A DNA stretch of 64,000 nucleotides from an uncultured Marinobacter sp. (lineage in GTDB: Bacteria; Pseudomonadota; Gammaproteobacteria; Pseudomonadales; Oleiphilaceae), in NCBI RefSeq assembly GCF_947259545.1, contig NZ_CAMYMK010000008.1, positions 558,001 to 622,000 of the forward strand, read 5' to 3'. The translations under genes and the position numbers were made by a program. Under the pieces are notes generated by a model. That model was not told where the DNA came from. It saw only the letters and a program-made list of their open reading frames with translations, and did not search any database. The number at the start of each line of letters is the position of its first letter. The first letter of the stretch is position 1. Positions 9,803-18,789 of the stretch are shown here, one piece after another.

Positions 9803-11106
9803 GTTTGCTTGATTATGAGAAGCGCTTTTCAACGCTTCGAATGAACAGAGGGAGTACTAATAAGAGCCCTCACAAAGTGGCCATGTTGCAGGCGGTCATG
9901 GATCTCGTAGAGTCGGGCGAAGTTACGAACAACCGGTTTTATCTTGACGATGATCTCAAGCGCCATTTCAGCGAGCGTTTTCAGGCATTGGCATCTCCTT
10001 CGGACCGGAACAACCCCCATTTACCGTTTTTCCACCTGCGGAGTGAGGGGTTTTGGCACCACAAAATCAGACCCGGTCAACAAGAACCATATCAAAAACT
10101 GACAACGGCGACATCGCAAGGGGTCATCGATGCCCACATCGATCATTCGTTTCTGGACGATGAGCTGTTTGAACTGCTGGGTAACCAGATTGCGCGCGAG
10201 CTTCTGCGGTCCGCACTGTTAACTAGCCTTGATGAAAAGTCGATTCGTGACCTTCTTCAGCCGGAACATGGTGGTTGGGACTGGTTGGAATGCGAGTTTT
10301 TAGTCAATGATTACGTGACGATGCTGGAGAAACATCTCGTCGGAGCCTCCTACAGCAAAGCGGCGCATCGCAGGGCGCTGCAGCCCCGCTTGAATAATCG
10401 CTCCGAGGGATCGATCGAATACAAACACCAGAATGTCAGTGCTGTATTACTGGAGTTGGGCCTACCCTACATCCCCGGCTACAAACCCGCTTTCAACTAT
10501 CAGTACCAGCTCAAACAGGTGGTTCTGTCTTATCTTGCTGGCCATCAGAAGGTCGTCGACGACGTAAATCTCGTTGCCGATAAGGTTGTTAATGAGCCGG
10601 AAAATCAGGATTGGGCCTGGGATGCGGTGTTTGATCCAGAACCGCCAGAGCGCATTCCTCATGTCGCCGAGGGCAGGCCCAATTACTTGGCGACACGTAT
10701 CGACTTCTCAGAGCGTGAGCGTCGCAATCGCCAGTTGGGGGAGCGCGCTGAGGAATTCGTTCTTCGTATGGAACGGCAGAGGCTTACAGCTCTGGGGCGG
10801 CCGGACCTGGCGGCAGAGGTTGAATGGTCGAGCAAGGACCGGGGCGATGGGTTGGGTTTCGATATCCGGTCTTTTGATGCCTCGAGGGATCAAGAGCGCT
10901 TCTTGGAGGTTAAGGCGACCAACTCTGGCAAGTATCTGCCATTTTTCATCAGCGAGAACGAGCGGGCATTCTCCAATGACTTCTCAGACGCGTTTCGCCT
11001 GTATCGGGTTTACGAATTTACCACGGCTCCGAAATTTTTCATCTTGCCTGGGGCGATTGAACAGCATGTGCAGTTGTTGCCCCAAAACTACCGAGCGCGG
11101 TTTTGA
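9799..11106 (+). CDS. Putative modified-DNA restriction protein: sulfur-binding-type N-terminus plus DUF3883 nuclease-like domain
   Basis: 435 residues from GTG 9799. Residues about 1-95 (FSTLRMNR, SPHKVAMLQAVMDLVESGEV, LPFFHLRSEGFWH) match what I know of the sulfur-binding head domain of ScoMcrA-type enzymes, which bind phosphorothioate DNA. The C-terminal part (about 305-400) looks like DUF3883 (NO VEIN C-terminal). It has ERAEEF, then FDIRS (Asp355) and RFLEVKAT (Glu370, Lys372), a PD-(D/E)XK-like pattern. The middle is not recognised. A type IV-like role, cutting modified foreign DNA, is inference. It is coupled to the HIT gene and separated by 144 bases from the Wadjet-like genes. Confidence 0.72.
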   Translation: MSLLDYEKRFSTLRMNRGSTNKSPHKVAMLQAVMDLVESGEVTNNRFYLDDDLKRHFSERFQALASPSDRNNPHLPFFHLRSEGFWHHKIRPGQQEPYQKLTTATSQGVIDAHIDHSFLDDELFELLGNQIARELLRSALLTSLDEKSIRDLLQPEHGGWDWLECEFLVNDYVTMLEKHLVGASYSKAAHRRALQPRLNNRSEGSIEYKHQNVSAVLLELGLPYIPGYKPAFNYQYQLKQVVLSYLAGHQKVVDDVNLVADKVVNEPENQDWAWDAVFDPEPPERIPHVAEGRPNYLATRIDFSERERRNRQLGERAEEFVLRMERQRLTALGRPDLAAEVEWSSKDRGDGLGFDIRSFDASRDQERFLEVKATNSGKYLPFFISENERAFSNDFSDAFRLYRVYEFTTAPKFFILPGAIEQHVQLLPQNYRARF

Positions 11107-11250
11107 TAGGGTCGAAATCACTAACCAGAAAAAGCCAGAAGACGAAGCTGCGTCGGTCGGGCAAGCCCCGGTACAATTGGCATCTGATAACGTTACACTA
11201 ACCTCTAAACATGCGTCGAAAAACAATATTCTGAGTGATTCTGGTGCCCC

Positions 11251-12033
11251 TTGAACGATTACCTCAAGAAAATCCTGCGCGGCCAGCCTATTAACTATGA
11301 AGCGTTCCTGAAGAAACTCCCCGAGTCTTTTCGTTGCCGCCACAGAGATATTTTTGCCACGGAGAAAGTCCAGACTAACCGGTGGGTGGTCACGGTACTG
11401 GATGAAACTGGTTTCGCAGAGTTGCAGAATAGGGCGGAGGCTCCGGCCAGCCGGGTGGATGCCGCTAAAAAGGGCAACTCCCACCGCCATGGCACCGACG
11501 TCAGCTTTCTTCTTGCCTATCACCTGGGTCTGGCGTCCAGCCGGCCGGATATTGTGGTTATCGCGAACGATTCCGTCGATGTTGGTTTTCATCCCGCACG
11601 TTCTGTATTGGTAGTGGAGAACGAGTGTAATTTCTATCAATATCGACAAATGCTGGACTTTGCCAGTGAAGCATTGGGCAAGCGTCTGGAGCTGGTAGAG
11701 TGCGATGTGGTGTTAGGCGGTGGCAACCGGATTACCCGGGCTGCAATTCTTGACTGGTTGAAGGGCTACGAAGAAGTATTCTGCGCATTCGATTATGATG
11801 CCGGTGGTCTGCAAATGTTCTCGACGATGGCCGCCTCTCTCGGTGACAAAGCCACGTTCGTGCAGCCAACCGACTGGCAGCCCTGGCTAGACCGTTTCTG
11901 CAAGGTGCCGGATAGCACTGAGCGGTTTACCAAAGCGCTTTCACTAGCCGAAGCGCTTGGATTTGTATCCCTGGCAGAGGCCTTTCGAGCCACCGGCAAA
12001 TTCATGGAACAGGAGATGATTCTGGATGAGTGA
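11251..12033 (+). CDS. jetD: Wadjet JetD-like / MksG Toprim nuclease subunit
   Basis: 260 residues. The C-terminal half is a topoisomerase VI A-like Toprim fold. Glu123 lies in VLVVENECNF, GGG at 156-158, and the acidic pair Asp181/Asp183 in FCAFDYDAGGLQM. In Wadjet systems this subunit cleaves circular DNA that the SMC complex has extruded. The start is TTG at 11251; an in-frame stop at 11236-11238 rules out extension. As I recall the family, 260 residues is short, so the N-terminal arm domain may be reduced. No strong ribosome site is seen. Its stop overlaps jetC by 8 bases. Identity rests on motifs and context. Confidence 0.78.
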   Translation: MNDYLKKILRGQPINYEAFLKKLPESFRCRHRDIFATEKVQTNRWVVTVLDETGFAELQNRAEAPASRVDAAKKGNSHRHGTDVSFLLAYHLGLASSRPDIVVIANDSVDVGFHPARSVLVVENECNFYQYRQMLDFASEALGKRLELVECDVVLGGGNRITRAAILDWLKGYEEVFCAFDYDAGGLQMFSTMAASLGDKATFVQPTDWQPWLDRFCKVPDSTERFTKALSLAEALGFVSLAEAFRATGKFMEQEMILDE

Positions 12034-14968
12034 CTCCCAGGGGAGCCCAGGCAATTTTACCTTTGGCATTCGCCGTCTTGTGCTGGTGGACTCCGCCGGC
12101 TTCTGTTACGTGGAAATTCCGGTGGATAACCACGGCCTGATTCTGGGCCCGGGCAACCTCGGCAAGTCCAGTCTGCTGAATTCGCTGCGGCTGTTCCTGC
12201 TGCCGGAGAACAACTTCAAGAACAGCCGCAAGAAATTCGCCTTCCGTAACGCCAGCGCTGGCAGCTTTTACACCAACGAGGAAAGTTACCAGCATTACTT
12301 TCCCAGCCAGTTCAGTTTCCTGATCATGGAAGCCGAGAACCCGGCCGGGGTGCATTGCCAGATTCTGTACCGGGACAGCGCCAGCCAGCTCAGTTACGGT
12401 CGCGCCTTTGTGCCGGTGGCTTACGACCAGCTGCGGCCCCTGTTCTGGAATAGTGATGACGAAGATGGTATCGGGCAGGCCGTACCAGAATTGTCATTTA
12501 GCCGCTTATCAGAGACTCTGAAAAAGCTCAACAAAGACACTCGGCTGGTGAATGACCCGGCCAAACTCAAACAGATGCTGTACAGCAGCGAGTTGATGAA
12601 CGCGGATGCCGTGCGCTATTCCGTGCTGCCTTTGGGTGAGTCCGACGAGCGCCGGGTGCAGTCTCTGCGCACGCTGATCCTGTTGCTGTTTGAAATGAAG
12701 GCAGACGATCAGGCCATGGCCAATGCTGTGGCCAGCATTATCGAGGCGGACAAGAAGTTTGCCGATGACGCCTTCGATTTCAATATCGATGAGTTTCTCA
12801 ACCGGCACGATCAGTTAAAGCAGCAACAAACCCAGCTAACCCGAATCGAAAAAGAGCGGCCTCGGTTTGAAAAGCTGTATCGGGATTACCAAGCCTACCA
12901 GACCCTGCTGCGCAGTCAGCACGATTTTGCTGCTTTTCGGGATGGCGTCACCAATGCCTTGCAGGACATTGGCTCCAGGCGCAAAACCGCAGTGGAGGCG
13001 TTCAATGAGCAGAACGAGACGCTGCGCCATGTTCTTCAGGCTCTGAAAAAACTGGAGCAGGACGCTAGCGGCCTGAAGGGCGAGATCCGTTCCGCTGACC
13101 GTCGTATCAAGCAGGCGGAGCAGAGCCAGAAAGATGGCGATTTGCTGATGTCTCAGTACGGTGAGATGACCCTTCAGGAAATCGAGGACATTCAGAAAGA
13201 GGAACTCGATAGTAAGAAAGGGCACCTGGCTGCGCTCAAGAGTGCCGCCCAGGCGGAAATCCGGCTAGAGCAGATTCAGAAGAAGAAGCAGGAACTTGAA
13301 CGCAAACTCGAATCCCTGAAGGATCGGGAGAGCAAGCAACAATGGCAGCTGCAGAACCAGTTGGATGAAGCCACCGCTGCACCGCTACGGGCAGTGGACC
13401 CCCGATTGGTCATGGCTAGTCCGGGCCAGGATCTGGAGGCCGAGACCAAGGCGACCATCGAAGCCTTTGCCCGGCTGTTCGTGCCCAATGATAAAGGCTT
13501 TGACTGGTTCGATGCCGAATACCAGGCCCAGCCGCCCCGGCAGACTGACTTCGCCGAGCAGCGCCGGCATATTGAAGGTGAGCTTCATGGCCTCGAAAAG
13601 GAGCGGGCGGAGCTGGCGGACACCGCCAACCAGGAACATGACCGGCCGCGGTTGATCGAGCGCACCGAAAAAGAGATCCGCGCCATCGAAAAGGATCTGG
13701 ACACCCTAAGGCGTTACCCCGCGGCAGCCACCACTCTGCGGGATGCCACCGAGGAAAAACAGGCGGCGGACGAGCAACTGGCCAAACTGGAAGAGCAGGC
13801 ACGACTGGAGCAGGAAAAGCAGGATGCCGTGCAACAGAAAGCCGCCAAAGCCAAGGCAGAGAAAGATCGTATCGAAGAAAGGGAACGGGAACTCGCGGGC
13901 CTCAGCAAAAGCGTGGGCACGGTGGAGCATCGGTTCCCGCACCTTAGAGAGTTGGAGGCCGAGAAGCCGTTAGACATTGAGCGCGTTTCCGCCGCCTCAT
14001 TTGATGACCTGGAAACTCAGCTGGACGACCTGGAGAAACGTCGCCGCGCCATCCTCGATTGTCTGAACCAGTTTGTGGTCTTGGGCATCCATTCAGATAG
14101 TGACAGCGAGCTACAAAAAGATAGTCCGACATCTTCGGTTATTCGGGAAACGTTCAAAAGTCTGTCGGACCTGTTTGCTGGCATGGTTGAGCGCTGGAAT
14201 GTGCTGGAGCAGCAGGTTGGGATCCATAACGAGACAGTTGCCAGCTACCGACAGGCCCTGAAATCCAACCACGAGCACATTGCCCGATTTGAAGCTCAGC
14301 TCAACCGAGAGCTGGATGGCGTGCGCATCAACGATCTGGTGGAAATCCGCGTGGATATCCATACCGATCCGAAATTTCGCAATCTGGTGGAAGAAGCCAA
14401 CAACATCGACCCTTACGGCAACCAGCTACAGTCGGACGCGTTCTATGACCGTTTGCGGGTGTTTGTGGCGGACTTTTTCGGGGAGCAGGGCGGTAGCAAG
14501 CACCTGACTATGGACAAGGTAATCACCGGTATTTCCTACCGCACCCGCAAGGACAACGCCGCTAACCTGGATAAGAAGGGTCAGTCCACCTCCACCACGG
14601 CGCTCATTAATCTGGAACTGGTATACCGGCTGCTAAAACGAGTGTTGTATCCGGGCGTGCATCTGTCGTTCCCTATGGTGCTGGACGAGCTGGCAAGCGT
14701 GGACATCAGCCAGATGCCATCGCTGCTGGAACGTCTGCGCAAGCAGGGCTTCAATCTGTTCTCCGCCGCCACCCACAGTGCCAGCGCGGAAGTGATCTAT
14801 CTGATCGGCCGTCACCTGGAAGTGGGGCAGATGCGCACGGCACGCCCCTACAGCCCGCAGCGCACCCTGGTGTTCTGGGGTGGCGCCGAAGGTTTTACCA
14901 ATGGTGAAGCCGTGAGCCATTGGGGCGATCAGACCCAAAATAGTCTGCTGGAGCCGGTGGATGAGTAA
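12026..14968 (+). CDS. jetC: Wadjet JetC-like / MksB SMC ATPase
   Basis: 980 residues. The N-terminal ATPase half has Walker A GPGNLGKSS at residues 41-49. Two long coiled-coil blocks follow (about 260-480 and 530-660) with an insert around 470-530. The C-terminal half has an ABC signature-like GQSTSTTALINLEL (about 852-865) and Walker B SFPMVLDE, with Asp887 and Glu888. This is the MukB/MksB-type SMC architecture. In Wadjet the ATPase extrudes plasmid DNA loops toward the JetD nuclease. It overlaps both neighbours by 8 bases. All catalytic motifs appear intact. Confidence 0.88.
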   Translation: MSDSQGSPGNFTFGIRRLVLVDSAGFCYVEIPVDNHGLILGPGNLGKSSLLNSLRLFLLPENNFKNSRKKFAFRNASAGSFYTNEESYQHYFPSQFSFLIMEAENPAGVHCQILYRDSASQLSYGRAFVPVAYDQLRPLFWNSDDEDGIGQAVPELSFSRLSETLKKLNKDTRLVNDPAKLKQMLYSSELMNADAVRYSVLPLGESDERRVQSLRTLILLLFEMKADDQAMANAVASIIEADKKFADDAFDFNIDEFLNRHDQLKQQQTQLTRIEKERPRFEKLYRDYQAYQTLLRSQHDFAAFRDGVTNALQDIGSRRKTAVEAFNEQNETLRHVLQALKKLEQDASGLKGEIRSADRRIKQAEQSQKDGDLLMSQYGEMTLQEIEDIQKEELDSKKGHLAALKSAAQAEIRLEQIQKKKQELERKLESLKDRESKQQWQLQNQLDEATAAPLRAVDPRLVMASPGQDLEAETKATIEAFARLFVPNDKGFDWFDAEYQAQPPRQTDFAEQRRHIEGELHGLEKERAELADTANQEHDRPRLIERTEKEIRAIEKDLDTLRRYPAAATTLRDATEEKQAADEQLAKLEEQARLEQEKQDAVQQKAAKAKAEKDRIEERERELAGLSKSVGTVEHRFPHLRELEAEKPLDIERVSAASFDDLETQLDDLEKRRRAILDCLNQFVVLGIHSDSDSELQKDSPTSSVIRETFKSLSDLFAGMVERWNVLEQQVGIHNETVASYRQALKSNHEHIARFEAQLNRELDGVRINDLVEIRVDIHTDPKFRNLVEEANNIDPYGNQLQSDAFYDRLRVFVADFFGEQGGSKHLTMDKVITGISYRTRKDNAANLDKKGQSTSTTALINLELVYRLLKRVLYPGVHLSFPMVLDELASVDISQMPSLLERLRKQGFNLFSAATHSASAEVIYLIGRHLEVGQMRTARPYSPQRTLVFWGGAEGFTNGEAVSHWGDQTQNSLLEPVDE

Positions 14969-16388
14969 ACGCTTCAGCACCCTGGACACCACCCGGCTTC
15001 TGTTTGAGCACCCAAAGATCCTGTTCAGGATGATCGAACGGATGGACCGGAACGAAGCCCGGTATATTCGCGAGAGTGATCTGGTGGCCGAGGTGATGGA
15101 CTATACCCGGACCCTTGGCAATGCTGATCGGGACCGGGTGCGGCTTGCCTTGAATACCGACAACCTGTTCCGCAGCGGCCTGGTGATCGACATCGTCAAG
15201 GCCGAGGGCGAGCGTCGCCTGGTGTTCCAGGATGCCCTGATCAACCTGATGCGTGCCTGCAATGCCTCGCTTTATCAGGAACTGACCGATGCCCGCCTGC
15301 GCGGCCATCTGGTGACCCTGCGGGATGTGCGCAATCGGCTGGAAACCAGCAGCTTCAGCGACGCGGACCCGGACTACACTGAGCTGCGGGATGACCTGAA
15401 TGAGCGGGTCAGTCAGCTCATCGGCTTGCTGCGCCAGAACGTCCTGCGCATGCAGACCATCAGTGCCCAGCTCGCGGACCTGTCCGGCGACGCCAGTCGG
15501 GCGCCTGAGAAATTCCTGGAGTTTCGCCAGAACCTGTTTGAGCAGATCGTGACTCTGTACGAGCGCCACATCAAGCCGACCCTGGTGTTTCTGAACCCGG
15601 ACACCCGCCTGCCCGATGGCAGCAACCTGTTCGAGACCCTGGAAGCGATGGTTCGGCTGCTGGAAAGCCATGGTGATCATCACCTGGCGGACCAGTTGTT
15701 CCGTTCCTCCATTAGCTTGAATGCCCTTTACAAGCCCATTCAGGCGGTAGCCCAGGAAGTGGAGCACTTTCTGCGCAAGACTCGCCAGGGGATGGTCCAG
15801 TACAACGCCTTGGAGCATTTCTACGGCAAACTGCAGGAACTCAAAGGCGAAACCGAGACCCTCAGCCTTAAACGAAAATGGCTGGAAGGTGGCGACTTTG
15901 CTCGCGGTACCGGTTTCCTGGTGGGTTTGAGGGCCCAGCAACGCCCGAAACACTATGCCTTCGGTAATTCGTCCAGCTACTATCAGTTGCTGTTCAGTGA
16001 ACTGGAGCTGCGGCTGAACGATCTTCGCCGAAAGGCCGAGGTGCCGGTATTGCAGGAAGTGGACGGAAGCGGCCGGGGCACCCGCATTGATGTTCAGCGC
16101 ATCAATCAGCTCTATCAATGGCTGGAAAGCCTGGAGCTACGACCTACCACGGACCTGGTGCGGGAGCTGCACGGCCGGCTGGATGGCTTTATCCCCGGCT
16201 ACCGCTTTCCGGATTTGCTGGCGGCTCTGAACCGGCTAGTGAACTCGCCTCCGGAGGGCATGCAGGTTGTCACCACCAACCGATTCCGGATCCTGGAGCA
16301 GTCACCTGCCAACGAGCAGTTTGTCTACCGCAAACGTCGTCTGGAAACAGATGAGCCGGTTCACCAAGAAGAGCATTACCATGCCTGA
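14961..16388 (+). CDS. jetA: Wadjet JetA-like / MksF kleisin subunit
   Basis: 475 residues, with no signal peptide or membrane segment. The N-terminus (FSTLDTTRLLFEHPKILFRMIERM) resembles the winged-helix start of MksF/JetA. A helical middle part follows (about 120-330), and a C-terminal winged-helix-like region (about 380-460) ends in an acidic, His-rich tail. As the kleisin it would bridge the two SMC heads and carry JetB. Identification rests on position between a MukB-type SMC gene and a MksE-like gene and on general similarity. It overlaps jetC and jetB by 8 bases each. Confidence 0.8.
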   Translation: MSKRFSTLDTTRLLFEHPKILFRMIERMDRNEARYIRESDLVAEVMDYTRTLGNADRDRVRLALNTDNLFRSGLVIDIVKAEGERRLVFQDALINLMRACNASLYQELTDARLRGHLVTLRDVRNRLETSSFSDADPDYTELRDDLNERVSQLIGLLRQNVLRMQTISAQLADLSGDASRAPEKFLEFRQNLFEQIVTLYERHIKPTLVFLNPDTRLPDGSNLFETLEAMVRLLESHGDHHLADQLFRSSISLNALYKPIQAVAQEVEHFLRKTRQGMVQYNALEHFYGKLQELKGETETLSLKRKWLEGGDFARGTGFLVGLRAQQRPKHYAFGNSSSYYQLLFSELELRLNDLRRKAEVPVLQEVDGSGRGTRIDVQRINQLYQWLESLELRPTTDLVRELHGRLDGFIPGYRFPDLLAALNRLVNSPPEGMQVVTTNRFRILEQSPANEQFVYRKRRLETDEPVHQEEHYHA

Positions 16389-17007
16389 ATTTTCTGACGC
16401 TATGGAAGCCACCAATACCGTGGACAATTCACAAGCTTCGAGCACTTTCGACCAGATCTTGCCCGCCCAAAGTGCCGCTATTTACCGGGAATTCCAGGCC
16501 GGCCGGGTAATTGTGCGCGATATCTGGGACAGCAACCGCTCCGAACTGCGAGCCAATCCGCTGTACAACCTGCTGTACAACCACCTTTCCCACTTTCGGA
16601 CCTTTTATGAGCATCTCGGCAGCGAGCTGGTGTTCAACGAAATCGGCGCGTTTTTCTTTCTTAAGGAAAGCAGTGATGACGAGAGCGAAGAGCACGACGA
16701 AAACGCCTTCCGTGTGCAGGTAATACTGCTGCTGATCGGGCGTTATTTTGCGCGCAGTGGCCGGGATCTGGATTACCTTGGCCGCCCCGATGCCGGATTG
16801 AATGAGCGAGACCTTGCCGCTTTGGCCAGTGATGAGGAGTATCAGGAAATTCTCAGAGCCGCGCGCTTTGAAAAAGGCTTTCCCGAAGCGTTGGATTATC
16901 TCGATAAACGCAATCTGCTGTTTCGTTCAGGTGCGGGTCGCTGCTTCCTGAGTTCCGCAGGTCTTTATTTTCTGCAGGAGCTCGTTAGGGAGTATGAGCA
17001 GGGTTAG
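16381..17007 (+). CDS. jetB: Wadjet JetB-like / MksE subunit
   Basis: 208 residues from ATG 16381, which overlaps the jetA stop by 8 bases; an open frame continues upstream, but the coupled start is preferred. The core (about 25-205) has YREFQAGRVIVRDIWDSNRSEL and NPLYNLLYNHLSHFRTFYEHLG. An acidic insert DDESEEHDEN and the closing FLSSAGLYFLQELVREY follow, fitting the double winged-helix MksE/JetB proteins that bind the kleisin. It is the last gene of the locus. The next gene starts 123 bases later and is unrelated. Confidence 0.8.
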   Translation: MPEFSDAMEATNTVDNSQASSTFDQILPAQSAAIYREFQAGRVIVRDIWDSNRSELRANPLYNLLYNHLSHFRTFYEHLGSELVFNEIGAFFFLKESSDDESEEHDENAFRVQVILLLIGRYFARSGRDLDYLGRPDAGLNERDLAALASDEEYQEILRAARFEKGFPEALDYLDKRNLLFRSGAGRCFLSSAGLYFLQELVREYEQG

Positions 17008-17130
17008 AAGCTACCGCCCCAGAATCCTGGCCCCTTAAGCCCATCCATAATCCCCGACAAGGCTTGATAATCACTGATCAATTCCTGGGCGTTCCCCAGT
17101 CAATTCTGCCGCACGACAATAACAATCAGG

Positions 17131-18789
17131 ATGCGCACCGTGAGTAAGAATTTTCTTCTGTTGGCTCTTCTATTATCGCTTTCAGGCTGCGGAGGCTCGG
17201 ATTCTTCAAGCGACGGTGCGCCGCCTGACTCAGAGGGCTCCGAAGGTAACGGCGGTTCTGTGGCAGGAGATCAGATTACCGGGCCAAAGCTTGTACCTAC
17301 CCGTTCCGATTCGATCAGTCTTCAATGCGACAATGCCGATTTTCCGGGCCCAGTGTGGGCGGATTGTGAGGCATCAAATTACGCGAAAACCCTCGAAGCG
17401 CCGACCGAGCAGCTCTCCATACCGTTCCAGCAACGTTACCTTGAGCAGACGCGCGCCAACATCCAGGCGTGGGCTGAGCGGTCTCTGATAGACCCTTCGT
17501 GGGCGTTGTCACTGACACTGAACACGCCGCTGACGCCTTTATGCGCGACTTACGGTCTGCCCTGTACGGGTGATCCCTTCCGATACCCGGAGGCTGAGGG
17601 GCCTGATGGTGACAGTTTCTTCTCGAACGAGGCAGATGTCACCAACGTTGTAATCTACGACAGAGAGTGTGCTCGGCTCTCGGGTAGCCTGTGGATACCG
17701 AAATCTGCATCTGAGAATAAGCCGGTACCGACGATTGTCATTACCAACGGATCAGTTCAGGCGCCGGAGACGGCCTACCGATGGGCTACTCAGGCCCTGG
17801 TACGTGCCGGATATGGAGTATTTACCTATGACCCCAGGGGGCAGGGGCGTTCAGACCTTCAAACCCCCATGCTTGAGCAGGGCAGCAACATCAATCCGAA
17901 AGTGTTCTGGGAGGGGCAGGTGGATGCCATCGATTTCTTCCGCTCGACGCCCGAGAAACCTTACCCCCACGACGCTGCCTGTGAGGGAACCAGTCCTACG
18001 GTAACTGCCAGCTATAATCCCGAGTGGTCCCGTCTGGATCGGGAACGTCTGGGGATAGCGGGGCACTCACTTGGCGCGATGGGTGTTTCCGTTGTTCAGG
18101 GGTATGGGGCTCCCGGTGCCGATCCTTGGCCGGGGTTGATGGATGACACGAATCCGGTTGATGTTGCCGTTGCCTGGGACAGCCTGATTACGCCGAGTGG
18201 AGACGGTTTGACCACCGCCTCAAACCTGCAATTGCCGCCTGTGCTTTACGATGCATTGCTGCTAGCGATAACTCAGGGCGTTTTGCCGGATTTTGAGCCC
18301 CGGGTACCGGCCATGTCGTTCTTTGCTGATTATGGGTTTCTCCCGGCGCCTTATCTGGCTCCGCCTGATCCTGAAGGAAGCAAAGTCGCGTTCAAGGCAT
18401 GGCAGCAAGCCGATGTACCGGTATACGCCCTCGGCTTTCAGGGCACGACCCATTTCGATTTCTCGCTCTTACCTCAATTTCCTGCCAGCTCCTGGTGTCC
18501 TGATGTCTCTACCGGCGCCTGCTCTGGTGGCTGGGGGAGGCCGTCTATTACCTATTACACGGTGGCCTGGTTTGATCGTTGGTTAAAGCAACCGGGGGAG
18601 ATTGGTTTTAAGGACGCCGATATCCGATTGATTGACGACGCCCGCATGGGTGGGGCGGACCGAATGAGCTTCCATTATCATTCCGCCCGCTCGTTCCCTG
18701 ATCGGCTTGGTGGTCACCAGTACTGTGAGAACATTCGTAACGGGTGCGTTCAAATCAACAACTCTACCGTGCGCTCCCACCACCAGTAA
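17131..18789 (+). CDS. Lipoprotein alpha/beta-hydrolase
   Basis: 552 residues. Signal peptide with lipobox LSLSGC (acylated Cys20), followed by a Ser/Gly-rich linker. The hydrolase core begins near residue 170 (TNVVIYDRECARLSGSLWIP). It has FTYDPRGQGRSD and the nucleophile elbow GHSLG with Ser313; a late His (GTTHFDFS, about 440) may complete the triad. It is probably an envelope-anchored esterase or lipase-like enzyme with unknown substrate. The last 40 bases overlap antisense with the end of the HupE/UreJ gene on the other strand. It is not in an operon with the SMC genes, being separated by 123 bases. Confidence 0.83.
   Translation: MRTVSKNFLLLALLLSLSGCGGSDSSSDGAPPDSEGSEGNGGSVAGDQITGPKLVPTRSDSISLQCDNADFPGPVWADCEASNYAKTLEAPTEQLSIPFQQRYLEQTRANIQAWAERSLIDPSWALSLTLNTPLTPLCATYGLPCTGDPFRYPEAEGPDGDSFFSNEADVTNVVIYDRECARLSGSLWIPKSASENKPVPTIVITNGSVQAPETAYRWATQALVRAGYGVFTYDPRGQGRSDLQTPMLEQGSNINPKVFWEGQVDAIDFFRSTPEKPYPHDAACEGTSPTVTASYNPEWSRLDRERLGIAGHSLGAMGVSVVQGYGAPGADPWPGLMDDTNPVDVAVAWDSLITPSGDGLTTASNLQLPPVLYDALLLAITQGVLPDFEPRVPAMSFFADYGFLPAPYLAPPDPEGSKVAFKAWQQADVPVYALGFQGTTHFDFSLLPQFPASSWCPDVSTGACSGGWGRPSITYYTVAWFDRWLKQPGEIGFKDADIRLIDDARMGGADRMSFHYHSARSFPDRLGGHQYCENIRNGCVQINNSTVRSHHQ

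Noticed and set aside
10574..11254. A long open frame overlapping the DUF3883 gene and ending at the jetD TTG
   Set aside because: It is out of phase with the clear DUF3883 coding sequence, has atypical composition and no recognisable domain. Only its last 150 bases lie outside the gene.
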